Assembly (NCBI RefSeq): GCF_001424905.1
Contig: NZ_LMCU01000001.1
Span: forward strand, 2,473,480 to 2,537,479
Source: Leifsonia sp. Root112D2
Lineage (GTDB): Bacteria > Actinomycetota > Actinomycetes > Actinomycetales > Microbacteriaceae
Reading direction: 5' to 3'
DNA: 64,000 nt
Part shown: piece by piece, positions 50,308 to 58,522 of the stretch
Layout: every line of letters begins with the position of its first letter
How positions within the stretch are numbered: the first letter of the stretch is position 1
Made by a program: the position numbers and the translations under genes
The notes under the pieces: model-generated
The model's input: the letters and a program-made list of their open reading frames with translations, nothing else
What the model was told of the DNA's origin: nothing
Database searches by the model: none

Positions 50308-51554
50308 GCCAACCGACGATTCGCTGTTCCATTGTGCCCGTGCACAGCGGCGCGGCCGACGCGCAACTGCTCGTGCTCGGGCCCTCCCTGGGCACGACGA
50401 GCGAACTCTGGGACGGTGTCATCGGCCTGCTCTCGCAGAACTACCGGGTGCTGCGCTTCGACCTGCCCGGGCACGGCTTCAGCCCGGCGGCCACCGAATC
50501 GTTCACGGTGGGCGAGCTGGCGGATGCCGTGGTCGGCCTGGTCGACTCCATCGGCGGCGGCGCCTTTCACTACGCCGGGGTGTCTCTGGGCGGTGCCGTG
50601 GGGCTGCAGCTGGCGCTGCGGCATCCGGAGCGGTTGCTCAGCCTCAGCGCTCTGTGCACCGGAGCGCAGATCGGTGAACCGGATGCGTGGCTCGCCCGGG
50701 CGGCCCAGGTGCGTGCCAGCGGCACCGCATCCGTCGTCGCCTCCAGCGCTCAGCGTTGGTTCGCCCCCGGCTTTCTGGAAAGGGACCCCGCCGCCGGAGG
50801 GGCCGCCCTCGACAGGCTGCTGCAGATCGACGACGAGTCGTACGCGCTGTGCTGTGAGGCGCTGGCCGACTACGACATCACCGCTCAGCTGGGGCAGATC
50901 ACTGCCCGCACGCTGAGCGTTGCCGGGGAGACAGACCAGGCGACGCCGCCCGCCAAGCTGCGTGAGCTGGCCAAGGGCATCGCCACCGCCCGCTATGCGT
51001 GCATCGCGGGCGTCGCTCATCTGCCGATGCTGGAGCGGCCGCGCAAGGTTGCGGCCCTCATTCTTGAGCAGGCGCAGTCAAGCTTCGAGGGGGCGCTTGC
51101 GGCAACCGCCACGCAGACCCACGCTGCGGGCATGACTGTGCGCCGCGAGGTGCTCGGTGACGCACACGTGGATCGGGCGAACGCGGCCATCACGCCCGAG
51201 ACGGCCGATTTTCAGGACTTCATCACGCGCTATGCGTGGGGCGAGGTGTGGACTCGGCCCGGCCTAGACCGCCGCACGCGCAGTTTTCTCACCATTGCCG
51301 CACTGGTGACCGGTGGCCACGAGAACGAGCTCGGCATGCACGTGCGCGCCGCGCTGACGAACGGGCTTACCCGGGCGGAGATCAGCGAGGCACTGCTGCA
51401 CGTGGCGATCTACGCCGGTGTTCCCGCCGCGAACTCGGCCTTCGCCGTCGCGCGTGAGGTCTTTGCCGAGATCGACTCATCATCCACGACACCGGCTTCT
51501 TCCACACCGACTTCATCCACCCCGACGTCATCCACACCGAGCCAGGAGAACTGA
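50304..51554 (+). CDS. pcaL: 3-oxoadipate enol-lactonase / 4-carboxymuconolactone decarboxylase fusion
   Basis: This 416-residue fusion carries two successive enzymes of the pathway. The alpha/beta-hydrolase half (PcaD) has nucleophile Ser94 in GVSLGG, an acid in AGETDQATPP and a histidine in GVAHLPM. The C-terminal half (about 275-395, PcaC) is a carboxymuconolactone decarboxylase with RRTRSFLTIAALVTGGHENE and AGVPAANSAF. Such PcaL fusions are common in actinomycetes. The GTG at 50304 overlaps the pcaB stop. The last 25 residues are a repetitive Ser/Thr/Pro tail made by 15-bp repeats and are not part of either enzyme. Confidence 0.96.
   Translation: MSQPTIRCSIVPVHSGAADAQLLVLGPSLGTTSELWDGVIGLLSQNYRVLRFDLPGHGFSPAATESFTVGELADAVVGLVDSIGGGAFHYAGVSLGGAVGLQLALRHPERLLSLSALCTGAQIGEPDAWLARAAQVRASGTASVVASSAQRWFAPGFLERDPAAGGAALDRLLQIDDESYALCCEALADYDITAQLGQITARTLSVAGETDQATPPAKLRELAKGIATARYACIAGVAHLPMLERPRKVAALILEQAQSSFEGALAATATQTHAAGMTVRREVLGDAHVDRANAAITPETADFQDFITRYAWGEVWTRPGLDRRTRSFLTIAALVTGGHENELGMHVRAALTNGLTRAEISEALLHVAIYAGVPAANSAFAVAREVFAEIDSSSTTPASSTPTSSTPTSSTPSQEN
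51480..51539 (+). repeat. Four 15-bp tandem repeats at the 3' end of pcaL
   Basis: Four in-frame units (51480, 51495, 51510, 51525) follow the pattern xCnTCnTCCACnCCG and encode SSTTP, ASSTP, TSSTP, TSSTP. They add a disordered tail to PcaL just before pcaI. Confidence 0.85.
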
Positions 51555-51556
51555 CC

Positions 51557-52375
51557 ATGGACAAGAGCTATGCCTCGGCCGCGGAGGCCGTCGCCGACAT
51601 CGCCGACGGCTCATCGCTCGCGGTCGGAGGCTTCGGACTTGTGGGCGTTCCGATCGTGCTGATTCGTGCACTGCTTGCGCAGGGAACCGGCGACCTCGAG
51701 GTGGTGTCGAACAACTGCGGAGTAGACGGCTGGGGTCTCGGCGAGTTGCTCTCCGAGGGCCGCATCTCTCGCGTGATCGCCTCGTACATCGGCGAGAACA
51801 AGGACTTCGCCCGCCGCTATCTCGGCGGGGAGCTCGAGGTCGAGCTCACGCCGCAGGGCAGCCTCGCGGAGCGGCTGCGCGCCGGGGGAGCGGGAATTCC
51901 CGCCTTCTTCACGGCCAGTGGCGTCGGCACCATGGTTGCCGAGGGTGGGCTGCCCTGGCGATACGGTCCCGGCGGCGAGGTGGCCATTGAATCGCCGGTG
52001 AAGGAGACACGCACCTTCACCTCGCTCGGCAGCGAGAAGGAGTACGTGCTCGAGCAGGCCATCGTCACCGACTACTCGCTCGTGCGAGCCGCCAAAGGCG
52101 ACCGCCATGGCAACCTCGTGTTCGAGAAGGCCACGCGTAACTTCAACCCGGTTGCAGCCATGGCCGGGCGCATCACCATCGCCGAGGTTGACGAACTGGT
52201 CGAGCCGGGTCAGCTCGACCCCGACGAGATTCACCTGCCGGGCATCTATGTGCACCGCGTGGTGCAGTTGACCGCCGAGCAGGCATCCGATCTGCCGATC
52301 GAGAAGGTCACCACGCGACCACGACCCACAGGACAGCGACCAACAGGACAGCGACCAACAGGACAGGAGGGCTGA
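51557..52375 (+). CDS. pcaI: 3-oxoadipate CoA-transferase alpha subunit
   Basis: This 272-residue subunit of the family I CoA-transferase moves CoA from succinyl-CoA to 3-oxoadipate. The family shows in AVGGFGLVGVPIVLIRAL, VSNNCGVDGWGLGELL and TASGVGTMVAEGG. The last 20 residues are a repetitive tail (RPTGQ three times) coded by 15-bp repeats and are unusual for the family. The ATG at 51557 is two bases behind pcaL. Confidence 0.96.
   Translation: MDKSYASAAEAVADIADGSSLAVGGFGLVGVPIVLIRALLAQGTGDLEVVSNNCGVDGWGLGELLSEGRISRVIASYIGENKDFARRYLGGELEVELTPQGSLAERLRAGGAGIPAFFTASGVGTMVAEGGLPWRYGPGGEVAIESPVKETRTFTSLGSEKEYVLEQAIVTDYSLVRAAKGDRHGNLVFEKATRNFNPVAAMAGRITIAEVDELVEPGQLDPDEIHLPGIYVHRVVQLTAEQASDLPIEKVTTRPRPTGQRPTGQRPTGQEG
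52322..52366 (+). repeat. Three 15-bp tandem repeats at the 3' end of pcaI
   Basis: Three in-frame units of CGACCnACAGGACAG (52322, 52337, 52352) encode RPTGQ each. The last unit runs into ACAGGAGG, the ribosome binding site of pcaJ, and each unit carries a near copy of it (ACAGGACAG). Confidence 0.88.
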
Positions 52376-52379
52376 CACC

Positions 52380-53060
52380 GTGGCACTGACACGAAACGAA
52401 ATGGCGGCGCGGGCCGCCCAGGAACTGGCCGACGGCGAATACGTGAACCTGGGTATCGGGCTGCCGACCCTGATTCCGAACTACATTGCCGACGACATCA
52501 CCGTCGTTCTGCACTCGGAGAACGGCGTGCTTGGCGTGGGCCCGTACCCCTGGGAGGGCGAGGCGGATCCCAAGCTCATCAACGCGGGCAAGGAGACGGT
52601 GACGGTCAACCCCGGCGCGGCCTACTTCGACTCGGCCACGAGTTTCGGCATGATCCGCGGCGGCATGATCGACGTCGCTGTGCTCGGCTCGATGCAGGTC
52701 TCCGTGGTGGGCGATATCGCCAACTGGGCGGTGCCGGGCAAACTCATCAAGGGCATGGGCGGTGCCATGGACCTCGTGCACGGCGCGGACAACGTGATTG
52801 TGCTCATGGAGCACGTGACGAAGACCGGCGAATTCAAGATCGTGAACGAGTGTTCGCTGCCGCTGACGGGCAAGAAGGTCGTGACCCGCATCATCACCGA
52901 TCTCGCGGTCATCGACGTGACGCCTGACGGTCTCGTGCTGCGCGAGATAGCGCCGGGACTCAGCGTGGATGAGGTGCAGGCGGCCACCGGGGTGACGCTC
53001 ATCATCGAGCAGGAGCCGACGGTCATCCACACGACGCTGGACGGGCAGGAGCAATCGTGA
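52380..53060 (+). CDS. pcaJ: 3-oxoadipate CoA-transferase beta subunit
   Basis: This 226-residue catalytic partner of PcaI has the glutamate that forms the thioester, Glu47 in HSENGVLGVGP, and the GLP motif in NLGIGLPTLI. It starts with GTG at 52380, five bases after pcaI, with AGGAGG upstream. The stop overlaps pcaF by four bases. The length is normal. Confidence 0.96.
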   Translation: MALTRNEMAARAAQELADGEYVNLGIGLPTLIPNYIADDITVVLHSENGVLGVGPYPWEGEADPKLINAGKETVTVNPGAAYFDSATSFGMIRGGMIDVAVLGSMQVSVVGDIANWAVPGKLIKGMGGAMDLVHGADNVIVLMEHVTKTGEFKIVNECSLPLTGKKVVTRIITDLAVIDVTPDGLVLREIAPGLSVDEVQAATGVTLIIEQEPTVIHTTLDGQEQS

Positions 53061-54298
53061 GTAACACAGCGTCGAGCCAGACCGTGCTGCGCGATGTCGT
53101 CATCTGTGAGCCGTTGCGCACGCCGATCGGGCGTTTCGGCGGCATGTTCAAGACCGTCGCACCGGTGGACCTCGCATCCACGGTCATTCGCGCGCTCATG
53201 GAGCGCACCTCACTCGACGGTGATGTCGTCGACGACGTGATCTTCGGGCAGGGGTATCCGAGCGCCGAGGCGGCGCCCATCGCCCGCGTGGCAGCCCTCG
53301 ACGCAGGCCTGCCGGTGACGGTCGGCGGGGTTCAGCTCGATCGCCGCTGCGGCTCGGGCCTGCAGGCAATTCTCGATGCCTCGATGCAGGTGCAGACCGG
53401 GGCGAGCGACGTGGCCATTGCCGGCGGTGTCGACTCGATGAGCCAGGCGCCGCTGTACACCGTCGGCTCACGCTGGGGCATCGCCGGCACGGCGGGCGTG
53501 CTGCTGCGGGATGCGCTGGGGCGCGCCCGCGAGACGGCCGGCGGCAGAAACTACCCGGTTCCCGACGGCATGCTGGAGACGGCGGAGAATCTGCGCCGCG
53601 ATTTCTCCATCAGCCGGGAGGATCAGGATGCGCTCGCGCTGCGCTCCCACCAGCGGGCCGTGCGCGCCGCGGCCGAGGGCCGCTTCGACGACGAGATCGT
53701 CGCCGTCACCGTGCCGTCTCGCAAGGGCGACCTGATCATCGACAAGGACGAGACGCCGCGGGCAGACACGACCCTGGAGGCCCTCGCCGGGCTGCGGCCG
53801 ATCCTGGTGAAGAAGGATGCCGCATCCACCGTCACTGCAGGCAACGCCAGCGGCCAGAACGACGCAGCTGCCGCGTGCATCGTCACCACGCCGGAGCGGG
53901 CGGCCGAGCTCGGCCTCACGCCCATCGTGCGCCTCGTGGGCTGGGCCCGCGGGGGAGTCGAGCCCTCGCGCATGGGCAACGGGCCCGTCGTCGCAGTGGA
54001 ACGGGTGATGCGGCGCACGGGGTTGAGCCTGGCCGAGATGGACCTGATCGAGCTGAATGAGGCGTTCGCCGCGCAGGTGCTCGCGGTGGCCCATCAATGG
54101 AACTTCACTGAGAAGGACTGGGAGCGCACCAACGTGAACGGCTCCGGAATCTCGCTCGGGCATCCGGTTGGGGCGACGGGGGCGCGCATACTCGCCACCG
54201 GCTCACGCCAACTGCAGCGTGACGGGGGCCGCTACCTGCTCGAGACGATGTGCATCGGTGGTGGCCAGGGCCTCGCCGCGATCTTCGAGCGGGTCTGA
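53057..54298 (+). CDS. pcaF: 3-oxoadipyl-CoA thiolase
   Basis: This 413-residue thiolase cleaves 3-oxoadipyl-CoA to succinyl-CoA and acetyl-CoA, the last step of the pathway. Catalytic residues are Cys98 in RRCGSG, the histidine in GHPVGATG and the second cysteine in CIGGGQG, with NEAFAAQ between. It starts with GTG at 53057. It is the last gene of the operon and converges on the dioxygenase gene 31 bases on; no strong terminator is seen between them. Confidence 0.93.
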   Translation: MSNTASSQTVLRDVVICEPLRTPIGRFGGMFKTVAPVDLASTVIRALMERTSLDGDVVDDVIFGQGYPSAEAAPIARVAALDAGLPVTVGGVQLDRRCGSGLQAILDASMQVQTGASDVAIAGGVDSMSQAPLYTVGSRWGIAGTAGVLLRDALGRARETAGGRNYPVPDGMLETAENLRRDFSISREDQDALALRSHQRAVRAAAEGRFDDEIVAVTVPSRKGDLIIDKDETPRADTTLEALAGLRPILVKKDAASTVTAGNASGQNDAAAACIVTTPERAAELGLTPIVRLVGWARGGVEPSRMGNGPVVAVERVMRRTGLSLAEMDLIELNEAFAAQVLAVAHQWNFTEKDWERTNVNGSGISLGHPVGATGARILATGSRQLQRDGGRYLLETMCIGGGQGLAAIFERV

Positions 54299-54329
54299 GC
54301 GGCGCATCCGGTGGCGAGCCGGCGCGCGC

Positions 54330-55349
54330 TTAGCCCAGCCCGGGCTTCGCGTACGGGTTGATGAGGTCGTTCTCGGTGCCCGGAAGCACGCCCTCTTCGG
54401 TGGCGCTCGGGCCGTCGGCCGGCGGGAACGATTCGGTCATCGACATGGGCATCTGGCTGTTGCGATAGAAGTTGTTCGAGCCCTGCGCGGGGTGCCACTC
54501 GTAGGGCTCCCAATCGGGCACATAGTTGCGGTATCCGCCGGTGTTCACCTCGACGCGGAATGTCGATGGGTCGCGGAAGTACAGGAAGTTCTGCTCACCG
54601 ATGCCGTGGATCGAGGGGCCGTATTCCATGGGCGTGCCGTTCTCCATCAGGATGTCCGCCGTGCGAAGAAGGTCTTCGCGCGTGTCTACCCAGTACGCAA
54701 AGTGGTTTGCGCGCCCGGCACGACTCGATCCGTCGAGCACAACGCCAAGGTCGTGAGACTTCTCGTTGGTGGTCAGCACGGTGAACACGCTCGTGCCGCC
54801 ATGCTCAAGGGTGGTGTGTGCCATGATGCGGAATCCGAGTGTCTCGCTGTACCAGGCCGCGAAGCCCCGTACATCACTCGCGGCGATGGTGACATGGTCG
54901 AGGCTGCGAGGGGCAACGCCGTCGCGGCTGCGGCGGGCCGGGCGATCCGGATACGTGGAGGCATTGTCTCCCTCGCCGTGAAAGCGTTCGACCTCCCAGA
55001 ACAGCTCCATCGTGTGCCCGTACGGTCCGGTGAAGGTGTAGGAACGGCCGTGGCCGAGCTTTGACTCCGTCCAGGTGCCGACGATGCCAGCGGCCTCGAT
55101 GCGTCGAGCCGCCTCTTCGAGCGCGTCGGCGCTCTGCGTGCGCCAGGCCATAACCTCAAGTGCTGGCTCCGGGCCCTCTGCTATCACCAGGCTGTAGCGG
55201 TAGTAGTCGCCCCAGTTCCGCAGGTATACGGCGCCATCGGCGCGGTCCGTGACCTGCATGCCGATCTGTTCCTGGTAGAAGGCGACGGATGCCTCTACAT
55301 CGGGTGTCGCGAGGCGAACGTGGGTGAGTTGGTTGAGCAGCTGGATCAT
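54330..55349 (-). CDS. VOC-family extradiol (catechol-type) dioxygenase
   Basis: This 339-residue two-domain protein of the vicinal oxygen chelate fold has domains at about 4-125 and 147-285. The 2-His-1-Glu iron site of ring-cleaving extradiol enzymes can be placed as His152 (LDHVTIA), His216 (RANHFAYW) and Glu267 (FRVEVNTGGY). It should open an ortho-dihydroxylated ring next to one hydroxyl; the ring compound is unknown. The ATG at 55349 has GGAGGA six bases upstream. It is transcribed toward pcaF, downstream of the lysR gene, with an operator-like dyad between. Other enzymes of the cluster lie beyond lysR on the other strand. Confidence 0.88.
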   Translation of the reverse strand: MIQLLNQLTHVRLATPDVEASVAFYQEQIGMQVTDRADGAVYLRNWGDYYRYSLVIAEGPEPALEVMAWRTQSADALEEAARRIEAAGIVGTWTESKLGHGRSYTFTGPYGHTMELFWEVERFHGEGDNASTYPDRPARRSRDGVAPRSLDHVTIAASDVRGFAAWYSETLGFRIMAHTTLEHGGTSVFTVLTTNEKSHDLGVVLDGSSRAGRANHFAYWVDTREDLLRTADILMENGTPMEYGPSIHGIGEQNFLYFRDPSTFRVEVNTGGYRNYVPDWEPYEWHPAQGSNNFYRNSQMPMSMTESFPPADGPSATEEGVLPGTENDLINPYAKPGLG

Positions 55350-55420
55350 CGTTGGTCCTCCGAGCGGGATCATGGGTGGAATATGACCACTGTGCCGCGT
55401 CGAAGGAGTATTGGGAACGC

Positions 55421-55443
55421 TTATTTCTTGATATCGGAAATAA
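55421..55443. promoter_or_regulatory. Dyad in front of the extradiol dioxygenase gene
   Basis: TTATTTC (55421-55427) and GAAATAA (55437-55443) are perfect 7-bp arms around TTGATATCG. It lies 72 bases before the dioxygenase start and just after the lysR stop. Part of it (TTTCTT, ATATC) resembles the sites at 56401 and 63051. It is probably a LysR-type binding site. Confidence 0.5.
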
Positions 55444-55450
55444 CCGGCAT

Positions 55451-56377
55451 TTATACCGCCGGCGCAGCTTGCAGACCCGCGCGCTCGACGGCGAGCGGCA
55501 GCAGTGAGCGCAGCCAGACATGCTCCGGATCGCGTTCGTGAACCGGGTTCCACCAGAAGGTCTCGGTCAGGGGCACCACGTCGAACGGGCACTCGAGCAT
55601 GCGCATCCGACCATCCTGCACCATATTTCTCGCCACCGATTCCTGCACGAGCGCGATGCGGGTGCTGCCGGCCAGCAGCGAGGGCAACGCGAGAAAACTT
55701 GGGGTCACGATCTGCACCCGGGGTTCGATGCCGAGCATCTGCATCTGCTTCGAGGCGGGCGTGTACTCGCTCGGTCCGCTGAAGGTGAAGACCCACGGCA
55801 GCTGGGAGAGCTGCTCGAGTCGCAGGCTCTCACCCACCTCGGGGTTGTGTGCGTCCACGATGCACACCCAGCGATCGCAGAACATGTCCTGATGCGGAAT
55901 GTTGAGGTAGCCGTGCGGCATGAAGAGACCGTCATAGTCGCGCAGGGAGTCCGGTGCATTGGTGACAGCAGGGGTCGTGATGCTGTGAAAGCGGATGCGC
56001 ACGCCCGGTGCCGCCTCGGCGAGCACCTCCGCAAGCCCTCCGCCCAGAACGGACATGCCGTAGTCGGAACTGAAGATGGAGAACTCTCGTGTCGAGGTCG
56101 TCGGGTCGAATTCGGCCTGGGCAGAGAAGATCCGCTCCATGCTCAGCGTGGCCGAGTATGAGCGATCCAGCAGCTGTGCGGCGAGGGGAGTGAGCTCGTA
56201 GTTGTTGCCGCGCCTCTCCAGCAACTCATCGCCGAAATGCCGACGCAGTCTGCCGAGGGCGGCGGAGAGCGCGGGCTGGCTCATGTGCATGCGCTCGGCC
56301 GCCCGGCTCACGCTGCGCTCCTCGAGCAGTGCCCGCAGGGGGAGGAGCAGATTGAAGTCGACATTGCGCAGCTGCAT
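55451..56377 (-). CDS. LysR-family transcriptional regulator
   Basis: This 308-residue regulator has the LysR helix-turn-helix at about 20-45 (SVSRAAERMHMSQPALSAAL) and a periplasmic-binding-like effector domain (FSIFSSDYG, RIALVQESVA). It resembles the NodD/LinR-like branch with F-x-L-x-x-L at the very start. It is divergent from the operon beginning at 56511. Operator-like text lies in both gaps around it, so it probably controls the dioxygenase, the divergent operon and the MFS gene at 61680. Effectors of such proteins are often pathway intermediates. Confidence 0.92.
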   Translation of the reverse strand: MQLRNVDFNLLLPLRALLEERSVSRAAERMHMSQPALSAALGRLRRHFGDELLERRGNNYELTPLAAQLLDRSYSATLSMERIFSAQAEFDPTTSTREFSIFSSDYGMSVLGGGLAEVLAEAAPGVRIRFHSITTPAVTNAPDSLRDYDGLFMPHGYLNIPHQDMFCDRWVCIVDAHNPEVGESLRLEQLSQLPWVFTFSGPSEYTPASKQMQMLGIEPRVQIVTPSFLALPSLLAGSTRIALVQESVARNMVQDGRMRMLECPFDVVPLTETFWWNPVHERDPEHVWLRSLLPLAVERAGLQAAPAV

Positions 56378-56400
56378 GGAGTCAAGATATCACCGACGGG

Positions 56401-56427
56401 GATACTCGATATAAGCAACATCATCTT
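56401..56427. promoter_or_regulatory. LysR operator-like site in the divergent region
   Basis: Read on the minus strand, this site matches the + strand of 63051-63077 at 21 of 27 positions by hand alignment. Both share AAGA-GATGTT-CTTATA and TATC. It lies 83 bases before the first gene of the catabolic operon and 24 bases before lysR, the usual place for a LysR activator site. Confidence 0.6.
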
Positions 56428-56510
56428 GCCGAATAACGCCCGGGACGGCAGAGTGAGGTCATCGGGCGTGCTCGTCCGTTGGCATGCACACCGAATCAAG
56501 GAGCCCCTCT

Positions 56511-57506
56511 ATGACCGAATCATCACAGTGGGCTCTGGGATACGTCGCGGGAGTGGACGGTTCGTTCACGGCACTGGCCGTGGGTGAGCAGGCACGCGAT
56601 CTGCGCGCCGATGCGTCGAGCTTTGCCGGTCTCGACCTCTCCACGCCCGAGGCCAGCCAGCTGCTGCTGCGTGACTGGCACGCCAACCGCACGAAGCTCG
56701 AGGCTCTGGCCGCGGATACAGCCAGTGGTATCTGGCTGCCGCTGGCATCCGTCACGCCGCTGGCACCGCTCGTGCCGCGACAAATTCTTCAGGCCGGAGC
56801 GAACTACCGCACGCACGTCATCGACCTGGCGGTCAGCCACGCGGACCTCTCCGGTGGCCGCACCGAGGAACAGGTGCGGGCCGAGACCGCCGCGATCATG
56901 GATGAGCGCAAGGTCAATGGCATCCCGTACTTCTTCATCGGGCTTCCCTCGGCCGTCACCGGCCCCAGCGACGAGGTGATGCTTCCGGCTTATTCGGAGC
57001 GCCACGACTGGGAGCTGGAATTGGCCGCCGTGATTGGTTCGACGGCCTTTCGTGTTAGCCCCGAGGAGGCTCTCGATCACGTCGCCGCATACACGATAGT
57101 TAACGACCTGACCACCCGCGACCTCGTCTTTCGACGCGACATGCCCGAGATCGGCACTGACTGGTTTCGTGCCAAGAACGCGCCCGGCTTTCTGCCCCTT
57201 GGGCCGTGGCTGGTACCGGCGGAGTTCATCGATGACCCGCAACAGCTCACGCTCACGTTGCGCCTGAACGGTGAGGTGATGCAGAACGAATCGTCCGAGG
57301 ACATGCTGTTCACCGTCGCCGAGCTCGTCTCGGCCGCCTCGCAAACCACTTCATTGGAGCCGGGGGATCTCATTCTCACCGGCAGCCCTGCAGGAAACGG
57401 CGCGCACTGGGGCAGACTGTTGCGCGACGGCGATGTCATGGAGAGCACCATCACTGGACTGGGAAGCCAGCGAACTCGCGTTGCAGGGGAGGCGAACCGT
57501 GGCTGA
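56511..57506 (+). CDS. Fumarylacetoacetate hydrolase family protein (1)
   Basis: This 331-residue protein has the FAH C-terminal catalytic fold, with metal-ligand segments DWELELAAVIG and TIVNDLTTRDL and the glycine-rich ending LEPGDLILTGSPAG. The first about 95 residues form the family's smaller N-terminal domain. FAH members hydrolyse C-C bonds, hydrate dienoates or decarboxylate oxo acids in aromatic breakdown. The ATG at 56511 has AAGGAG seven bases upstream; an in-frame ATG nine codons earlier is less likely. It is the first gene of the operon 56511-61652 and overlaps the next by eight bases. Confidence 0.88.
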   Translation: MTESSQWALGYVAGVDGSFTALAVGEQARDLRADASSFAGLDLSTPEASQLLLRDWHANRTKLEALAADTASGIWLPLASVTPLAPLVPRQILQAGANYRTHVIDLAVSHADLSGGRTEEQVRAETAAIMDERKVNGIPYFFIGLPSAVTGPSDEVMLPAYSERHDWELELAAVIGSTAFRVSPEEALDHVAAYTIVNDLTTRDLVFRRDMPEIGTDWFRAKNAPGFLPLGPWLVPAEFIDDPQQLTLTLRLNGEVMQNESSEDMLFTVAELVSAASQTTSLEPGDLILTGSPAGNGAHWGRLLRDGDVMESTITGLGSQRTRVAGEANRG

Positions 57507-58491
57507 GAAAGCGGCACACCTGCCCCCGCTCGACCCGAGGAATCCGCTCGCCGCCATCGAGTCGGCCGCCGACGCGTACCGCAACTGGGGGCGCTGGGGC
57601 GAGGACGATGTGTGGGGCACCCTGAACTTCATCGACGAGGCCAAGCGCGTCGAGGCGGCCGGATTGATTCGTCGCGGCACCACCTTCTCGCTTTCGCAGC
57701 TCTTCGACACCGACGGCCCGCAGAATGGCTGGCGTCGGCGCACCAACCCGGTGCACACCATGCTCGACACCGGGGTAGACGCGGCCCGCGGCAACCAGGG
57801 TTTTCCGCATGGGATCGGCGGGGCAGACGACGTCGTGTTCATGCCGCTGCAGTCATCAACGCAATGGGATGGCCTCGGGCATATCTTCGATCGCGGTCGC
57901 GCCTGGAACGGTCGGGACTGCGGTGAGGTGGTCACGGGTGAGGGCGACCAGGTCACCGGCATCGAGAAGACGCGTGACCGCTTCGTCAGCCGCGGCGTGT
58001 TACTGGATGTTGGCGCGCAGTTCGGCGAGAACGGTGAACTTCCCGACGGTTTCGCCATCACCCCTGAGCACCTCGATGCGACGATCGAGGCACAAGGGGA
58101 GTCGTCTCACATCGGCACCGGCGACATCATGCTGGTGCGCACGGGCCGGCTCGCCCGTGCTCGACGTGACGGATGGGAGGAATACGCCGGCGGTCCTGCC
58201 GCCGGGCTGTCCTTCACGACGGCCGGATGGCTACACGGGCACGAGGTTGCCGCGGTGGCCACCGACACCTGGGGCTTCGAGGTGCGCCCGAACGAGTTCG
58301 ACGACGCCTTCCAGCCGCTGCATCAGATAGCCATCCCGAACATGGGTCTGTTCATCGGCGAGTTGTGGGATCTCGACGCCCTCGCGAAGGACTGCGCCAC
58401 AGATGGTCGTTACGACTTCTTTCTGACCGCGGCTCCTATTCCGTTCACCAAGGCGGTCGGCTCACCGGTGAACCCGATAGCCGTCAAGTAA
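57499..58491 (+). CDS. Cyclase-family (kynurenine formamidase-like) hydrolase
   Basis: This 330-residue protein belongs to the cyclase/formamidase family, metal-dependent hydrolases that include bacterial kynurenine formamidase. The usual metal motif H-x-G-T-H-x-D appears as SSTQWDGLGHIF, that is, the two histidines before the aspartate are replaced while Asp and the later His remain. This altered form is known in a subgroup of the family. Other conserved text is GTGDIMLVRTG, DTWGFEVRP and HQIAIPNMGLFIGE. It starts with GTG at 57499, with GGGGAGG upstream. The operon suggests hydrolysis of an amide, ester or lactone in the ring-degradation route. Confidence 0.85.
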   Translation: MAEKAAHLPPLDPRNPLAAIESAADAYRNWGRWGEDDVWGTLNFIDEAKRVEAAGLIRRGTTFSLSQLFDTDGPQNGWRRRTNPVHTMLDTGVDAARGNQGFPHGIGGADDVVFMPLQSSTQWDGLGHIFDRGRAWNGRDCGEVVTGEGDQVTGIEKTRDRFVSRGVLLDVGAQFGENGELPDGFAITPEHLDATIEAQGESSHIGTGDIMLVRTGRLARARRDGWEEYAGGPAAGLSFTTAGWLHGHEVAAVATDTWGFEVRPNEFDDAFQPLHQIAIPNMGLFIGELWDLDALAKDCATDGRYDFFLTAAPIPFTKAVGSPVNPIAVK

Positions 58492-58522
58492 CTCGTTCAT
58501 CCCCACTCAAAGGAGAGTAAAA

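Noticed and set aside
54299..54329. Terminator between pcaF and the dioxygenase gene
   Set aside because: The 31-base gap is GC-rich but forms no convincing stem with a T-run.
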